Positions 1 through 7,830 of a stretch of 28,025 nt of DNA are shown here, piece by piece. A program made the position numbers and the translations under genes. Position 1 is the stretch's first letter, and each line of letters begins with the position of its first letter. This stretch comes from DATJBC01 sp035515515 (lineage in GTDB: Bacteria; Actinomycetota; Acidimicrobiia; Acidimicrobiales; UBA8190), in assembly GCA_035515515.1 (NCBI GenBank), contig DATJBC010000308.1, positions 1 to 28,025 on the forward strand. The letters run 5' to 3'. Under the pieces are notes generated by a model. The model had not been told where the DNA came from. It ran no database searches and worked only from the letters and a program-made list of their open reading frames with translations.

Positions 1-119
1 AGCTCGCCTACAACCGCGGCGCCATCTTCTCCCGGGAGGCCACCCCCCCGGCCGCCGACGGCGCGCCCGGCGGGGTCACCACGGGCGAGGTCACCACAGA
101 GAGCGAGGCACGCACATGA
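1..119 (+). CDS. 3' end of an unidentified protein (partial)
   Basis: An open frame enters from the left edge (complete codons from position 3) and stops at TGA 117-119. It gives a 38-residue C-terminus that begins LAYNRGAIFSREA and ends in a Thr/Gly/Ala/Glu-rich tail. The stop overlaps the ATG of the next gene (ATGA), a typical translational-coupling junction, so the gene is probably first or internal in the operon that follows. The tail is low-complexity and carries no motif I recognise, so I assign no family. Confidence 0.6.
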   Translation, partial: LAYNRGAIFSREATPPAADGAPGGVTTGEVTTESEART

Positions 120-1168
120 AGCTGCGCACGCTGGGTCGCACGGGCATGCAGGTGTCACCGCTGTGCCTGGGGGCCATGATGTTCGGGGCGTGGGGCAACC
201 CCGACCACGAGGACTGCACCCGCATCGTGCACGCCGCGTTGGACGCGGGCATCAACTTCATCGACACGGCCGACGTGTACTCCGGCGGCGAGTCCGAGGA
301 GATCCTGGCCAAGGCGCTCAGCGGCGGCCGGCGCGACGGCGTGGTGCTGGCCACCAAGGTCCATGCCCCCATGGGCTCGGATCCCAACATGAACGGCAAC
401 TCGCGGCGCTGGATCATGCACGAGGTGGAGTCGAGCCTGCGCCGGCTGCGCACCGACTGGATCGACCTCTACCAGATCCACCGCCCCGACCCCCGCTGCG
501 ACGTCGACGAGACCCTGGGGGCCCTGTCCGACCTCGTCCACCAGGGCAAGGTGCGCGCCATCGGGTGCTCGACGTTCCCCGCCGAGCTCATCGTGGAGTC
601 GCACTGGGTGGCCGAGCGGCGCGGCCGCGAGCGCTTCGCCTGCGAGCAGCCGCCCTACTCGATCCTGGCCCGCAGCATCGAGGCCGCCGTGCTGCCCACC
701 TGCGAGCGCTACGGCATGGGCGTCATCGCCTGGAGCCCGCTCAACGGGGGGTGGCTCACGGGCCGCTACCGCAAGGACGCCCCGCTGCCCGAGGGGGGCC
801 GGGCCAGCCGCGTGCCCGACCGCTTCTCGACGGCGCGCCCTGAGGTGGCCGCCAAACTCGACCGCATCGAGGACCTGGTGCAGGTGGCGCAGAAGGCCGG
901 GCTCCCCCTCACCCACCTCGCCCTGGCCTTCGTGCTCAGCCACCCGGCCGTGACGGCCGCCATCATCGGGCCCCGCACCATGGAGCAGCTCCAGGGCGTC
1001 CTGGGGGCGGCCGAGGTGTCGTTGTCGGACGAGGTGCTCGACCAGGTCGACGCCGTCGTCCCCCCCGGCACGACCGTCGACCCCTCGGACCTGGGATGGA
1101 CGCCGCCGTCGCTGGCCGACGCGTGGCGTCGGCGCAGGCCCGCGGCGGTGCGGGCCGCGGCCCGCTGA
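116..1168 (+). CDS. Aldo/keto reductase
   Basis: A 350-residue NAD(P)H-dependent oxidoreductase of the AKR superfamily with a (beta/alpha)8 barrel. The N-terminus LRTLGRTGMQVSPLCLGAM is typical of the family. The catalytic tetrad is visible: D50 and Y55 in IDTADVY, K81 in ATK, and H122 in YQIHRPD. The C-terminal cofactor segment is present (AAIIGPRTMEQL, about residues 282-293). Its length and order suit the bacterial YajO/Tas-like group acting on aldehydes or ketones, but the substrate cannot be read from the sequence. The ATG start overlaps the upstream stop. The gene is followed by an acyl-CoA synthetase and an SDR, which suggests lipid or xenobiotic oxidation/reduction in one operon. Confidence 0.93.
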   Translation: MKLRTLGRTGMQVSPLCLGAMMFGAWGNPDHEDCTRIVHAALDAGINFIDTADVYSGGESEEILAKALSGGRRDGVVLATKVHAPMGSDPNMNGNSRRWIMHEVESSLRRLRTDWIDLYQIHRPDPRCDVDETLGALSDLVHQGKVRAIGCSTFPAELIVESHWVAERRGRERFACEQPPYSILARSIEAAVLPTCERYGMGVIAWSPLNGGWLTGRYRKDAPLPEGGRASRVPDRFSTARPEVAAKLDRIEDLVQVAQKAGLPLTHLALAFVLSHPAVTAAIIGPRTMEQLQGVLGAAEVSLSDEVLDQVDAVVPPGTTVDPSDLGWTPPSLADAWRRRRPAAVRAAAR

Positions 1169-1185
1169 GGGTGGCGGCCGCCAGC

Positions 1186-2952
1186 ATGGGCGACGCACCC
1201 ACCCTGTCCCTCCACGAGGCCACCGCGCAGCTCGTGGCGCCCGGACAGCCCTTCGAGATGGAGGAGATCGAGATCCGGGGCGTGCCCACGCGGGTGTGGA
1301 AGCACTGCCCCACCGACCTGCGCGTCGTGCTGGAGCTGTCGCGGGGGCACGGGGACAAGGACTATCTCGTCTACGAGGACGAGCGGACCACCTTCGAGGA
1401 GCACTTCCGCATCGCGGCGACGCTGGCGGGCGCGTTGCGCGACCGCTTCGGCGTCGAGCCGGGCGAGCGCGTCACCATCGCCATGCGCAACCTCCCGGAG
1501 TGGGCCATGGCCTTCTGGGGGGCGGCGGTGGCCGGTGCGGTGGTCGTCCCCCTCAACGCCTGGTGGACGGGCGCCGAGCTCGCCTACGGGCTGGCCGACT
1601 CGGGCACGAGCGTGGCCTTCGTGGACGCCGCGCGCCTGGACCGCATCGCCCCCGCCCTGGGCGAGCTGCCCGCCCTGCGGGCGGTGGTGGTCACCCACGA
1701 GGACCGCACCGAGGTGCGGCCGCCGTCGAACCTGGCGGTGCCCGTGGTGGGCTTCTCCGAGCTCGTGGGCACCCCGGCGGCCGACGTCGAGCTGCCCGAC
1801 GTGCGGCTCTTGCCCGACGACGACGCCACCATCTTCTACACGTCGGGGACCACCGGGAAGCCCAAGGGGGCGGTGGGCACGCACCGCAACATGTGCACCA
1901 ACCTCATGAGCCTCTTCTTCTTGAACACCCGGGCCGCGCTGCGCTCGGCCGGCGGCACCGGCCCCGGTGACGGCGAGGGGGGCCGCCAGGGCGCCTACCT
2001 GCTGTCGGTGCCGCTCTTCCACGCCACGGGGTGCCACTCGATCCTGGTGGCCAACACCGCCGCGGGCAACAAGCTCGTGATGATGCACCACTGGGACCCC
2101 GAGCGGGCCCTGGAGCTCATCGAGCGCGAGCAGGTGACGACCTTCGGCGGGGTCCCCGCCATGGTCATGCAGGTGATCGACTCGCCGTCGTTCGCCAGCC
2201 GCGACACCTCGTCGGTGCGCGGCGTCGCCTACGGGGGGGCGCCCGCCCCGCCCGACCTGGTGCGGCGCATCAAGGAGCACTTCCCGGTGGGGTCGCCCTC
2301 CAACGGCTACGGCCTCACCGAGACCTCCTCGGTGACGACCATGAACACCGGCGACGACTACGTGGCCCGCCCCGACAGCGTGGGCCCGCCCGTCCCGGTG
2401 TGCGACGTGCGCATCGTCCCGGACGGGTTCACCGGCGACGAGCCCACCGAGGACCTCCCCGCGGGCCCCACGGTGACGGGCGAGCTGTGGATCAAGGGGC
2501 CCAACGTCGTGCGCGGCTACTGGGACAAGCCCGAGGCCACGGCGGCCACCTTCACGCGCGGGTGGCTCCATTCCGGCGACGTGGCCCGCATCGACGAGGA
2601 CGGCTTCGTCTACATCGTCGACCGGGCCAAGGACATGGTCATCCGGGGCGGCGAGAACGTCTACTCGGTCGAGGTGGAGGCCGCCCTCTTCGAGCACCCC
2701 GCCGTGGCCGACGCCGCGGTCATCGGGGTGCCCCACGACGTCCTGGGCGAGGAGGTGGGCGCGGCCGTGGTCCTGCGCCCCGGCTCGAAGGTCACCGCCG
2801 ACGAGCTCGCCCGCCACGTGCGCGAGCGGCTGGCCGGCTTCAAGGTGCCCACCCACATCTGGTTCCGCTCCGAGCCCCTCCCCCGCAACCCCCAGGGCAA
2901 GGTCTTGAAGCGCGAGCTGCGCGAGGGCCTCGTGGGCGACCGGGGCGACTGA
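1186..2952 (+). CDS. Acyl-CoA synthetase / AMP-dependent ligase (ANL superfamily)
   Basis: A 588-residue enzyme that would activate a carboxylic acid with ATP and join it to CoA. The ANL core motifs are complete. The phosphate-binding loop YTSGTTGKPKGA is at residues 218-229. YGLTETSS is the aromatic/adenine motif. SGDVARIDEDGFVYIVDR followed by KDMVIRGGENV forms the hinge region. The C-terminal catalytic lysine is K572 in PRNPQGKVLKREL. A glycine-rich insert of about 20 residues (GGTGPGDGEGGRQG) follows the FFLNTR segment. The open frame extends upstream into the aldo/keto reductase gene. I chose ATG 1186 because it follows that gene's stop; GTG 1171 is an alternative. The chain-length class is not evident. 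The SDR starts 1 bp after this stop, so the two are probably co-translated. Confidence 0.93.
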   Translation: MGDAPTLSLHEATAQLVAPGQPFEMEEIEIRGVPTRVWKHCPTDLRVVLELSRGHGDKDYLVYEDERTTFEEHFRIAATLAGALRDRFGVEPGERVTIAMRNLPEWAMAFWGAAVAGAVVVPLNAWWTGAELAYGLADSGTSVAFVDAARLDRIAPALGELPALRAVVVTHEDRTEVRPPSNLAVPVVGFSELVGTPAADVELPDVRLLPDDDATIFYTSGTTGKPKGAVGTHRNMCTNLMSLFFLNTRAALRSAGGTGPGDGEGGRQGAYLLSVPLFHATGCHSILVANTAAGNKLVMMHHWDPERALELIEREQVTTFGGVPAMVMQVIDSPSFASRDTSSVRGVAYGGAPAPPDLVRRIKEHFPVGSPSNGYGLTETSSVTTMNTGDDYVARPDSVGPPVPVCDVRIVPDGFTGDEPTEDLPAGPTVTGELWIKGPNVVRGYWDKPEATAATFTRGWLHSGDVARIDEDGFVYIVDRAKDMVIRGGENVYSVEVEAALFEHPAVADAAVIGVPHDVLGEEVGAAVVLRPGSKVTADELARHVRERLAGFKVPTHIWFRSEPLPRNPQGKVLKRELREGLVGDRGD

Positions 2953-2953
2953 C

Positions 2954-3769
2954 ATGGGGCTGCTCGAGGGGCGCCGGGCCCTGGTGACCGGCGGCGGGTC
3001 GGGCATCGGGCGCGCCGTGTGCCGGCGCCTGCGGGCCGAGGGGGCGACGGTGGCCGTGCTCGACGTCGACGGCGACGCCGCCGCCGCGGTGGCCGAGGAG
3101 CTCGACGGCGTGGCGGTGCCCGCCGACGTCACCCACGCCGAGGGGCTGCGGCGGGCCGTGGACGACGCCGCCGCCCGGCTCGGGGGCCTGTCGATCCTGT
3201 TCAACAACGCCGGGGGGAGCACGATGGCGCCCCTGGCGCAGTGGGACCCCGAGGAGTGGGAGCGCATCGTGCGCCTCAACCTGGGCGGGGTCTTCAACAC
3301 CATGCGCGCCGGGGTGCCCCACCTGCTCGCCGCGGGCGGCGGGGCCGTGGTGAGCACGGCGTCCATCAGCGGGACCCGGCCGTCGGCGGGCGAGACGCCG
3401 TACTCGGCAGCCAAGGCCGGCGTGATGGCGCTCACAGCGTCGGCCGCCTTGGAGTACGGGCCGCTCATCCGGGTCAACGCGGTGGCGCCGGGGATGATCC
3501 GCACGGCGCTCACCGAGCCGCTTCTGGAGCTGCTGCCCGACGCCGACAACCACTACAGGACCATGACCCCGGCCGACCGCGTGGGCGAGCCCGAGGACGT
3601 GGCCGACGTGGTGCTGTTCCTGTGCTCGGACATGGCGCGCTTCGTCACGGGGCAGACGATCGTGGTGGACGGGGGCATGACCCTGCACGGCGCGGGGGTG
3701 GACGGCCTCTTCGACCGCTTCTTCCGCGGCGGCCAGCCGCACGCCCGCCCGCCACGGCCCGGCGCGTGA
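2954..3769 (+). CDS. Short-chain dehydrogenase/reductase (classical SDR)
   Basis: A 271-residue Rossmann-fold oxidoreductase. The dinucleotide-binding motif TGGGSGIG is at 12-19 and NNAG at 84-87. The catalytic set is N109, S137, Y150 and K154 (PYSAAKAG). D37 at the end of beta-2 (VAVLDVDG) suggests NAD(H) rather than NADP(H); that is inferred from family rules. The C-terminal motif GQTIVVDGGMTLHG is typical of FabG-like members. The protein then continues with about 25 Arg/Pro/Gly-rich residues beyond the usual end. The gene starts 1 bp after the acyl-CoA synthetase stop, and its own stop overlaps the next GTG start (GTGA). A beta-hydroxyacyl or alcohol dehydrogenase role in the same pathway is plausible but unproven. 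Confidence 0.93.
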   Translation: MGLLEGRRALVTGGGSGIGRAVCRRLRAEGATVAVLDVDGDAAAAVAEELDGVAVPADVTHAEGLRRAVDDAAARLGGLSILFNNAGGSTMAPLAQWDPEEWERIVRLNLGGVFNTMRAGVPHLLAAGGGAVVSTASISGTRPSAGETPYSAAKAGVMALTASAALEYGPLIRVNAVAPGMIRTALTEPLLELLPDADNHYRTMTPADRVGEPEDVADVVLFLCSDMARFVTGQTIVVDGGMTLHGAGVDGLFDRFFRGGQPHARPPRPGA

Positions 3770-4710
3770 TCGAGGCCAGAGGGCTCACCAAGCACTTCGG
3801 CGGGACGCTGGCGGTCGACGACCTCTCCTTCGAGGTGCTCCCCGGCCAGGTGACCGGGTTCCTGGGGCCCAACGGGTCGGGCAAGTCGACCACCATGCGC
3901 ATGGTCCTCGGCCTCGACCGGCCCGACAGCGGGCACGTCGCCGTCAACGGGCGCCGCTACCACGACCTGCCCTGGCCGCTGCGGGAGGTGGGCGGCCTCC
4001 TCGAGTCGCGCGCCGTGCACCCCGGGCGCAGCGCCCGCAACCACCTCCGGGCGCTGGCCCAGACCAACGCCCTGCCCGCCCGACGGGTGGACGAGGTGCT
4101 CGAGCGGGTGGGCCTCACGGCCGTGGCCGGAAAGCGGGCCGGGAAGTTCTCCCTGGGCATGACCCAGCGCCTGGGCATCGCCGCCGCGCTGCTCGGGGAC
4201 CCCGGCATCCTGCTGTTCGACGAGCCCGTGAACGGGCTGGACCCCGAGGGCATCCTGTGGGTGCGCACGCTGCTGCGGGGGCTGGCGGCCGAGGGCCGGG
4301 CGGTGTTCGTCTCCAGCCACCTGATGAGCGAGATGGCGCTCACCGCCGACCACGTCGTGGTCATCGGGCGCGGGCACCTCATCGCCGACCTGCCCATGAC
4401 CCAGTTCGTGGCCCAGAGCTCGAAGGCCCACGTGCGGGTGCGCTCGCCCCAGGCAGAGGCTCTGCACGACGTCCTGACCGGGGCCGGGGCGTCGGTGACG
4501 GTGGGGCCCGACGGCGCCATGGTGGTGGGCGGCCTCGACGCCCCCGCCATCGGGGAGATGGCCGCCCGGCTGGGGCTGACCCTGCACGAGCTGGCGCCCC
4601 AGGGCGCCTCCCTGGAGCAGGCCTACATGGAGCTCACCCGCGACAGCGTCGAGTTCCGCGCCGAGCCCAGGGGCGCGCCGTCGTCGGGCACCGAGGAGGC
4701 CCCGCGGTGA
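3766..4710 (+). CDS. ABC transporter ATP-binding protein (ABC-2 exporter type)
   Basis: A 314-residue cytoplasmic ATPase subunit. Walker A GPNGSGKST is at 34-42. The signature is the variant FSLGMTQR at 128-135, in place of LSGGQ. Walker B is ILLFDEP at 148-154 with a downstream NGLDP D-loop. The H-loop histidine lies in VSSHLMSEM. The C-terminal extension of about 90 residues ends in a section reading LAPQGASLEQAYMELT, typical of the CcmA/BcrA-like exporter ATPases. GTG 3766 overlaps the SDR stop (GTGA) and fits the family's normal N-terminus (MIEARGLTKHFGG). The next gene is its membrane partner, also joined by a GTGA overlap. The exported substrate is unknown; BcrA-like pairs often give antibiotic or peptide resistance. 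Confidence 0.93.
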   Translation: MIEARGLTKHFGGTLAVDDLSFEVLPGQVTGFLGPNGSGKSTTMRMVLGLDRPDSGHVAVNGRRYHDLPWPLREVGGLLESRAVHPGRSARNHLRALAQTNALPARRVDEVLERVGLTAVAGKRAGKFSLGMTQRLGIAAALLGDPGILLFDEPVNGLDPEGILWVRTLLRGLAAEGRAVFVSSHLMSEMALTADHVVVIGRGHLIADLPMTQFVAQSSKAHVRVRSPQAEALHDVLTGAGASVTVGPDGAMVVGGLDAPAIGEMAARLGLTLHELAPQGASLEQAYMELTRDSVEFRAEPRGAPSSGTEEAPR

Positions 4711-5564
4711 CGGCCAGCGCCACCGTCCCCGCGCCGCCCCGGGCCCACCAGACGGCCTCGCCCCCGGGGCGCTCGGGTCTCACCCACGCCCTGCGCGGCG
4801 AGTGGACCAAGCTCACCACGGTGCGCTCCACCCTGTGGTGCGTCCTCACCACGGTGGCGGCGGGCATCGGGATCGGCGTGCTCACCACCGCCACCGACGC
4901 GTCGCACTGGCGCAACGCCGGGCTCGTGAGCCGGGTCCTGTTCGACCCCACGGCCATCAGCCTCACGGGGCTCCTCTTCGGCCAGCTCGCCCTGGGGGTC
5001 CTCGGCGTGCTCACGGTGAGCGCCGAGTACGGCTCGGGGTCCATCCGCTCCACCTTCGCGGCGGTGCCCCGGCGCCCGGTGGTGCTGGCGGCCAAGGCGC
5101 TCACCTTCGCCCTGGTGGCGCTGGTGGTGGGCGAGGCGGTGTCGTTCTCCGCCTTCTTCGTCGGGCAGGCGATCCTGTCGGGGTCGACGCCGACGGCCAG
5201 CCTGGGCCAGCCCGGCGTGCTGCGGGCCGTGACCGGCGGGGGCCTCTACCTGGTGGCCCTGGGCCTGTTCGCCCTGGGACTGGCCGCCATGATCCGCCAC
5301 AGCGCCGGGGCCATCAGCACCTTCGTGGCCATCCAGCTCATCCTGCCCCTGGTGGTGTCGGCCTTCCCGGCGTCGATCGGCCACCCCATCGGCAAGTACC
5401 TGCCCGCCACCATCGGCAACGCCATGACCGCCACCACCGCCGCAGGGGCGCACGCCGACTTCCTCCCCGCCTTCCCCCCGTGGCGGGGCTTCGCCCTGTT
5501 GTGCGCCTACGCCGTGGGCGCGCTGGTCATGGGGAGCGTGCTCATGACGCGACGCGACCCCTGA
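4707..5564 (+). CDS. ABC-2 type transporter permease
   Basis: A 285-residue integral membrane protein. After a Pro/Ala-rich cytoplasmic leader comes the membrane-entry sequence LRGEWTKLTTVRSTLW (29-44), common in actinobacterial ABC-2 permeases. Hydrophobic segments follow at about 45-61, 84-105, 126-156, 177-197, 203-221 and 261-280, giving six likely transmembrane helices. The motif SAEYGSGSIRSTFAAVPRR (105-123) is the conserved cytoplasmic loop of this family. It pairs with the ATPase immediately upstream, which it overlaps by four bases (GTGA). Its stop lies 9 bp from the stop of the convergent response regulator gene, so the operon ends here. Confidence 0.92.
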   Translation: MTASATVPAPPRAHQTASPPGRSGLTHALRGEWTKLTTVRSTLWCVLTTVAAGIGIGVLTTATDASHWRNAGLVSRVLFDPTAISLTGLLFGQLALGVLGVLTVSAEYGSGSIRSTFAAVPRRPVVLAAKALTFALVALVVGEAVSFSAFFVGQAILSGSTPTASLGQPGVLRAVTGGGLYLVALGLFALGLAAMIRHSAGAISTFVAIQLILPLVVSAFPASIGHPIGKYLPATIGNAMTATTAAGAHADFLPAFPPWRGFALLCAYAVGALVMGSVLMTRRDP

Positions 5565-5573
5565 GCCCCTGCG

Positions 5574-6260
5574 CTACAACAGGCGCCGCTCGGTGGCCCA
5601 GCGCGTCAGCTGGTGGCGGCTGGACAGCTGCAGCTTGCGCAGCACGGCGGAGACATGCGTCTCCACCGTCTTGATCGAGATGGACAGCTCCCGGGCCACC
5701 TCCTTGTAGGCGTAGCCCCGGGCGATGAGGCGCAGCACCTCGCGCTCGCGCGCCGTGAGCTGGTCGAGCTCGGGGTCGAAGCTGGGGGTGGCCCCGCCGC
5801 CCATGCCGGGGTCGGCGGCGAAGGCGTCGAGCACGAAGCCGGCCAGGCGGGGGGAGAACACGGCGTCGCCGTCGGCCACCCGCAGCACCGCCTGGGTGAG
5901 CTCGGGGCCGGAGATGGTCTTGGTGACGTAGCCCCGCGCCCCGGCCCGGATGATGGCGATGACGTCCTCGGCGGCGTCCGACACCGACAACGCCAGGAAG
6001 CGCACCTCGGGATGCGACGCGCCGACGGCCTCGATGACGGCCTGGCCCCCGCCGTCGGGCATGTGCACGTCGACGAGCACGACGTCGGGGAGCCGTTCGG
6101 CGATGAGCTCGATGGCGGCGCCCACCTCGTCGGCGTCCCCCACCACCTCGACCTCCGGGCCGAGCTCGGCGCGCACGCCGGACAGCACGAGGTGGTGGTC
6201 GTCGACGAGGAAGACCCGGACGCTGGCGCCCGGCGGGCGGGCGGCGCCGACGCCGGTCAC
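5574..6260 (-). CDS. LuxR/NarL-family response regulator
   Basis: A 228-residue two-component regulator. The receiver domain has acidic residues D20-D21 (FLVDDHH), phospho-acceptor D64 (VVLVDVHMPDGG), switch residue S92 and conserved K114 (YVTKTIS). The C-terminal LuxR-type helix-turn-helix covers about 167-221 (LTAREREVLRLIARG, then SIKTVETHVSAVLRKL). The start is GTG 6260, whose GTGA overlaps the stop of the histidine kinase gene. The first 13 residues are an extra leader before the receiver, and no in-frame start codon lies closer. It is almost certainly phosphorylated by the coupled kinase. The divergent PspC-domain gene at 7831 is an obvious candidate target. Confidence 0.94.
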   Translation of the reverse strand: MTGVGAARPPGASVRVFLVDDHHLVLSGVRAELGPEVEVVGDADEVGAAIELIAERLPDVVLVDVHMPDGGGQAVIEAVGASHPEVRFLALSVSDAAEDVIAIIRAGARGYVTKTISGPELTQAVLRVADGDAVFSPRLAGFVLDAFAADPGMGGGATPSFDPELDQLTAREREVLRLIARGYAYKEVARELSISIKTVETHVSAVLRKLQLSSRHQLTRWATERRLL

Positions 6261-7672
6261 GGCGGGGCGGGGGCGGACCGGGGCATGACCAGTGCCACCT
6301 CGGTCCCCTGGCCGGGCGTGCTGCGGATGACGGCCGACCCCCCGTGGCGCTCCATGCGGGCCCGGATCGACTGGGAGATCCCGCGGCGCTCCCCGCGCAC
6401 GGCCCCGGGGTCGAAGCCGCGCCCGCGGTCGCGCACGTAGAGCGACACCGACTGGGCCTCGACCTCCACGAACAGCGACACCGAGGGGGCCCCCGACCAG
6501 GCGGCTGCGTTGACGGTGGCCTCGCGGCCGGCGGCCATGAGCGCACGAAGGTCGTCGGTGAGGGGGCAGTCGCCCACGATCACGGCGTCGACGGGCACCT
6601 TGTGGTCGGCCTCCACGTCGCGCTCGATCACCGCCACCGCCTCGGCCACGGTGGTCACCTCCGACTCGTGGAACGACCCCGGCGAGCGCCCCTCGAACAG
6701 CCACGCCCGCAGCTCGCGCTCCTGGGCGCGCGCCAGGCGCGTGACCTCGCGCTGGTCCCCGGCGGCGCGCTGGATCAGGGCGAGCGTCTGGAGGACCGAG
6801 TCGTGCACCGCCGCGGCCATGTGCGCCCGCTCCTCGGTGCGCACCCGCTCGCGCCGCTCGGTGGCGAGGTCGCGCGCCAGGCGGAGCCACCACGGGCCGA
6901 AGGCGACGAGGAACCCGACGATCACGACGTTGGCGGCGATCACGGTCTCGATGACCGTGTAGGTGGGGCGCCCCGCCGTCACCAGTCCGCTCAGGCCCAC
7001 GGCCACCAGGACGGCTCCGAGGGCGACGCGGGCCACGGTGGAGCGGCGCGTCCGGCGGTCGCGGCTGGCGATGAGGGGCGCCTGGCCCATGAGCTCGTCG
7101 AGGAAGGCGCGCTCGTCGTCGTCGGCGCCGCGCCACACGAGCACCAGCCCGCCGGCGGCGATCGACACGGGCCACACCAGGTTGGCGGTGAAGGTGAGCC
7201 CGAGCGCGGTGAGGACGAGGAGGGCGGCGATGATCACGCTGGCGAAGGCGGCTGCCAGCGCCACCGTGTGGCGGTCCGACAGCACCCGCCGCAGGATCGA
7301 CTCGGGGGCGCCCTGGCGGGGGATGGCCAGCCAGGCCACCACGTAGACGGCCAGCCCGGTCCCGCCCCCCACGGCCAGGACCACGAACAGCACCCGCAAC
7401 GCCTTGGCGTCGATGCCCAAGCGGCTCGCCAGGCCACCGGCCACCCCGCCCGCCACCCGGTCGGTGGTGCTGCGCCGCAGGGGCCCGGGCAGCCGGGGGG
7501 CCCGCCACCACGCCCGCCGGGGCTGGCCCTGGTCGGCCGGGGGAGGGTCGGCGCCGGTGGGGGGCGCGGCGCCGTTGGGGGACGAGTCCCCCGGGGAGGT
7601 TCCGTGGGGGGGCGAGCCGTCCCCGGCCGTCCCGGCGTCGGGAGGCGGCCAGGACGACGTGGACGGCGACAT
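6257..7672 (-). CDS. PspC-domain sensor histidine kinase (NarL-type, HisKA_3)
   Basis: A 471-residue membrane kinase. A Pro/Ser/Gly-rich cytoplasmic leader (1-68) precedes a PspC domain (about 69-120: DRVAGGVAGGLASRLGIDAK, then a helix and AWLAIP). Further hydrophobic segments lie at about 136-160, 164-180, 213-233 and 241-263. The dimerisation/phosphoacceptor helix has H290 in AAVHDSVLQTLALIQ. The ATPase domain has N388 (REATVNAAAW) and the G-box DRGRGFD at 415-421. ATG 7672 was chosen as the first start inside the divergent gap; an open frame continues to 7789 but would consume the promoter region. This layout matches the actinobacterial LiaS/DesK-like kinases in which PspC is the sensor input, probably responding to envelope stress. 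It is translationally coupled to the regulator downstream. Confidence 0.93.
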   Translation of the reverse strand: MSPSTSSWPPPDAGTAGDGSPPHGTSPGDSSPNGAAPPTGADPPPADQGQPRRAWWRAPRLPGPLRRSTTDRVAGGVAGGLASRLGIDAKALRVLFVVLAVGGGTGLAVYVVAWLAIPRQGAPESILRRVLSDRHTVALAAAFASVIIAALLVLTALGLTFTANLVWPVSIAAGGLVLVWRGADDDERAFLDELMGQAPLIASRDRRTRRSTVARVALGAVLVAVGLSGLVTAGRPTYTVIETVIAANVVIVGFLVAFGPWWLRLARDLATERRERVRTEERAHMAAAVHDSVLQTLALIQRAAGDQREVTRLARAQERELRAWLFEGRSPGSFHESEVTTVAEAVAVIERDVEADHKVPVDAVIVGDCPLTDDLRALMAAGREATVNAAAWSGAPSVSLFVEVEAQSVSLYVRDRGRGFDPGAVRGERRGISQSIRARMERHGGSAVIRSTPGQGTEVALVMPRSAPAPP

Positions 7673-7697
7673 CGGCTCGGCCGGCTCGGCGTGTTCG

Positions 7698-7716
7698 GCG
7701 ATCAGTCGATGATCGC
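7698..7716. promoter_or_regulatory. Inverted repeat, candidate operator between divergent PspC genes
   Basis: GCGATCA and TGATCGC are perfect 7-bp arms around a 5-bp spacer (GTCGA). They lie in the 158-bp gap between the kinase start (7672) and the divergent PspC gene (7831). A second, GC-only palindrome (CCCCG-CGC-CGGGG) is at 7721-7733. NarL/LiaR-type regulators bind short dyads of this size, so the first is a reasonable binding site for the adjacent regulator. This is inference from position and symmetry only. I could not identify convincing -10/-35 boxes in the gap. Confidence 0.35.
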
Positions 7717-7830
7717 ACGGCCCCGCGCCGGGGACTACCGGGCGGATCCCCCATGCGGGGCGGCCGACACAGGGTCTTCTCGGGGTCATTCCCGATTCCG
7801 CCGGGGGCCGCCATCCCCGAAGATCGCCTC

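Noticed and set aside
766..3549. Long minus-strand open frame opposite the acyl-CoA synthetase and SDR
   Set aside because: It is antisense to two genes with complete catalytic motifs; its composition is low-complexity with no domain.
4141..4170. Variant ABC signature (SLGMTQ) as a sign of a broken ATPase
   Set aside because: This variant is common in CcmA/BcrA-type exporter ATPases; Walker A, Walker B and H-loop are intact.
5565..5573. Terminator between the convergent permease and response regulator genes
   Set aside because: Only 9 bp separate the stops and no hairpin fits; termination must occur inside the opposing gene or by another mechanism.
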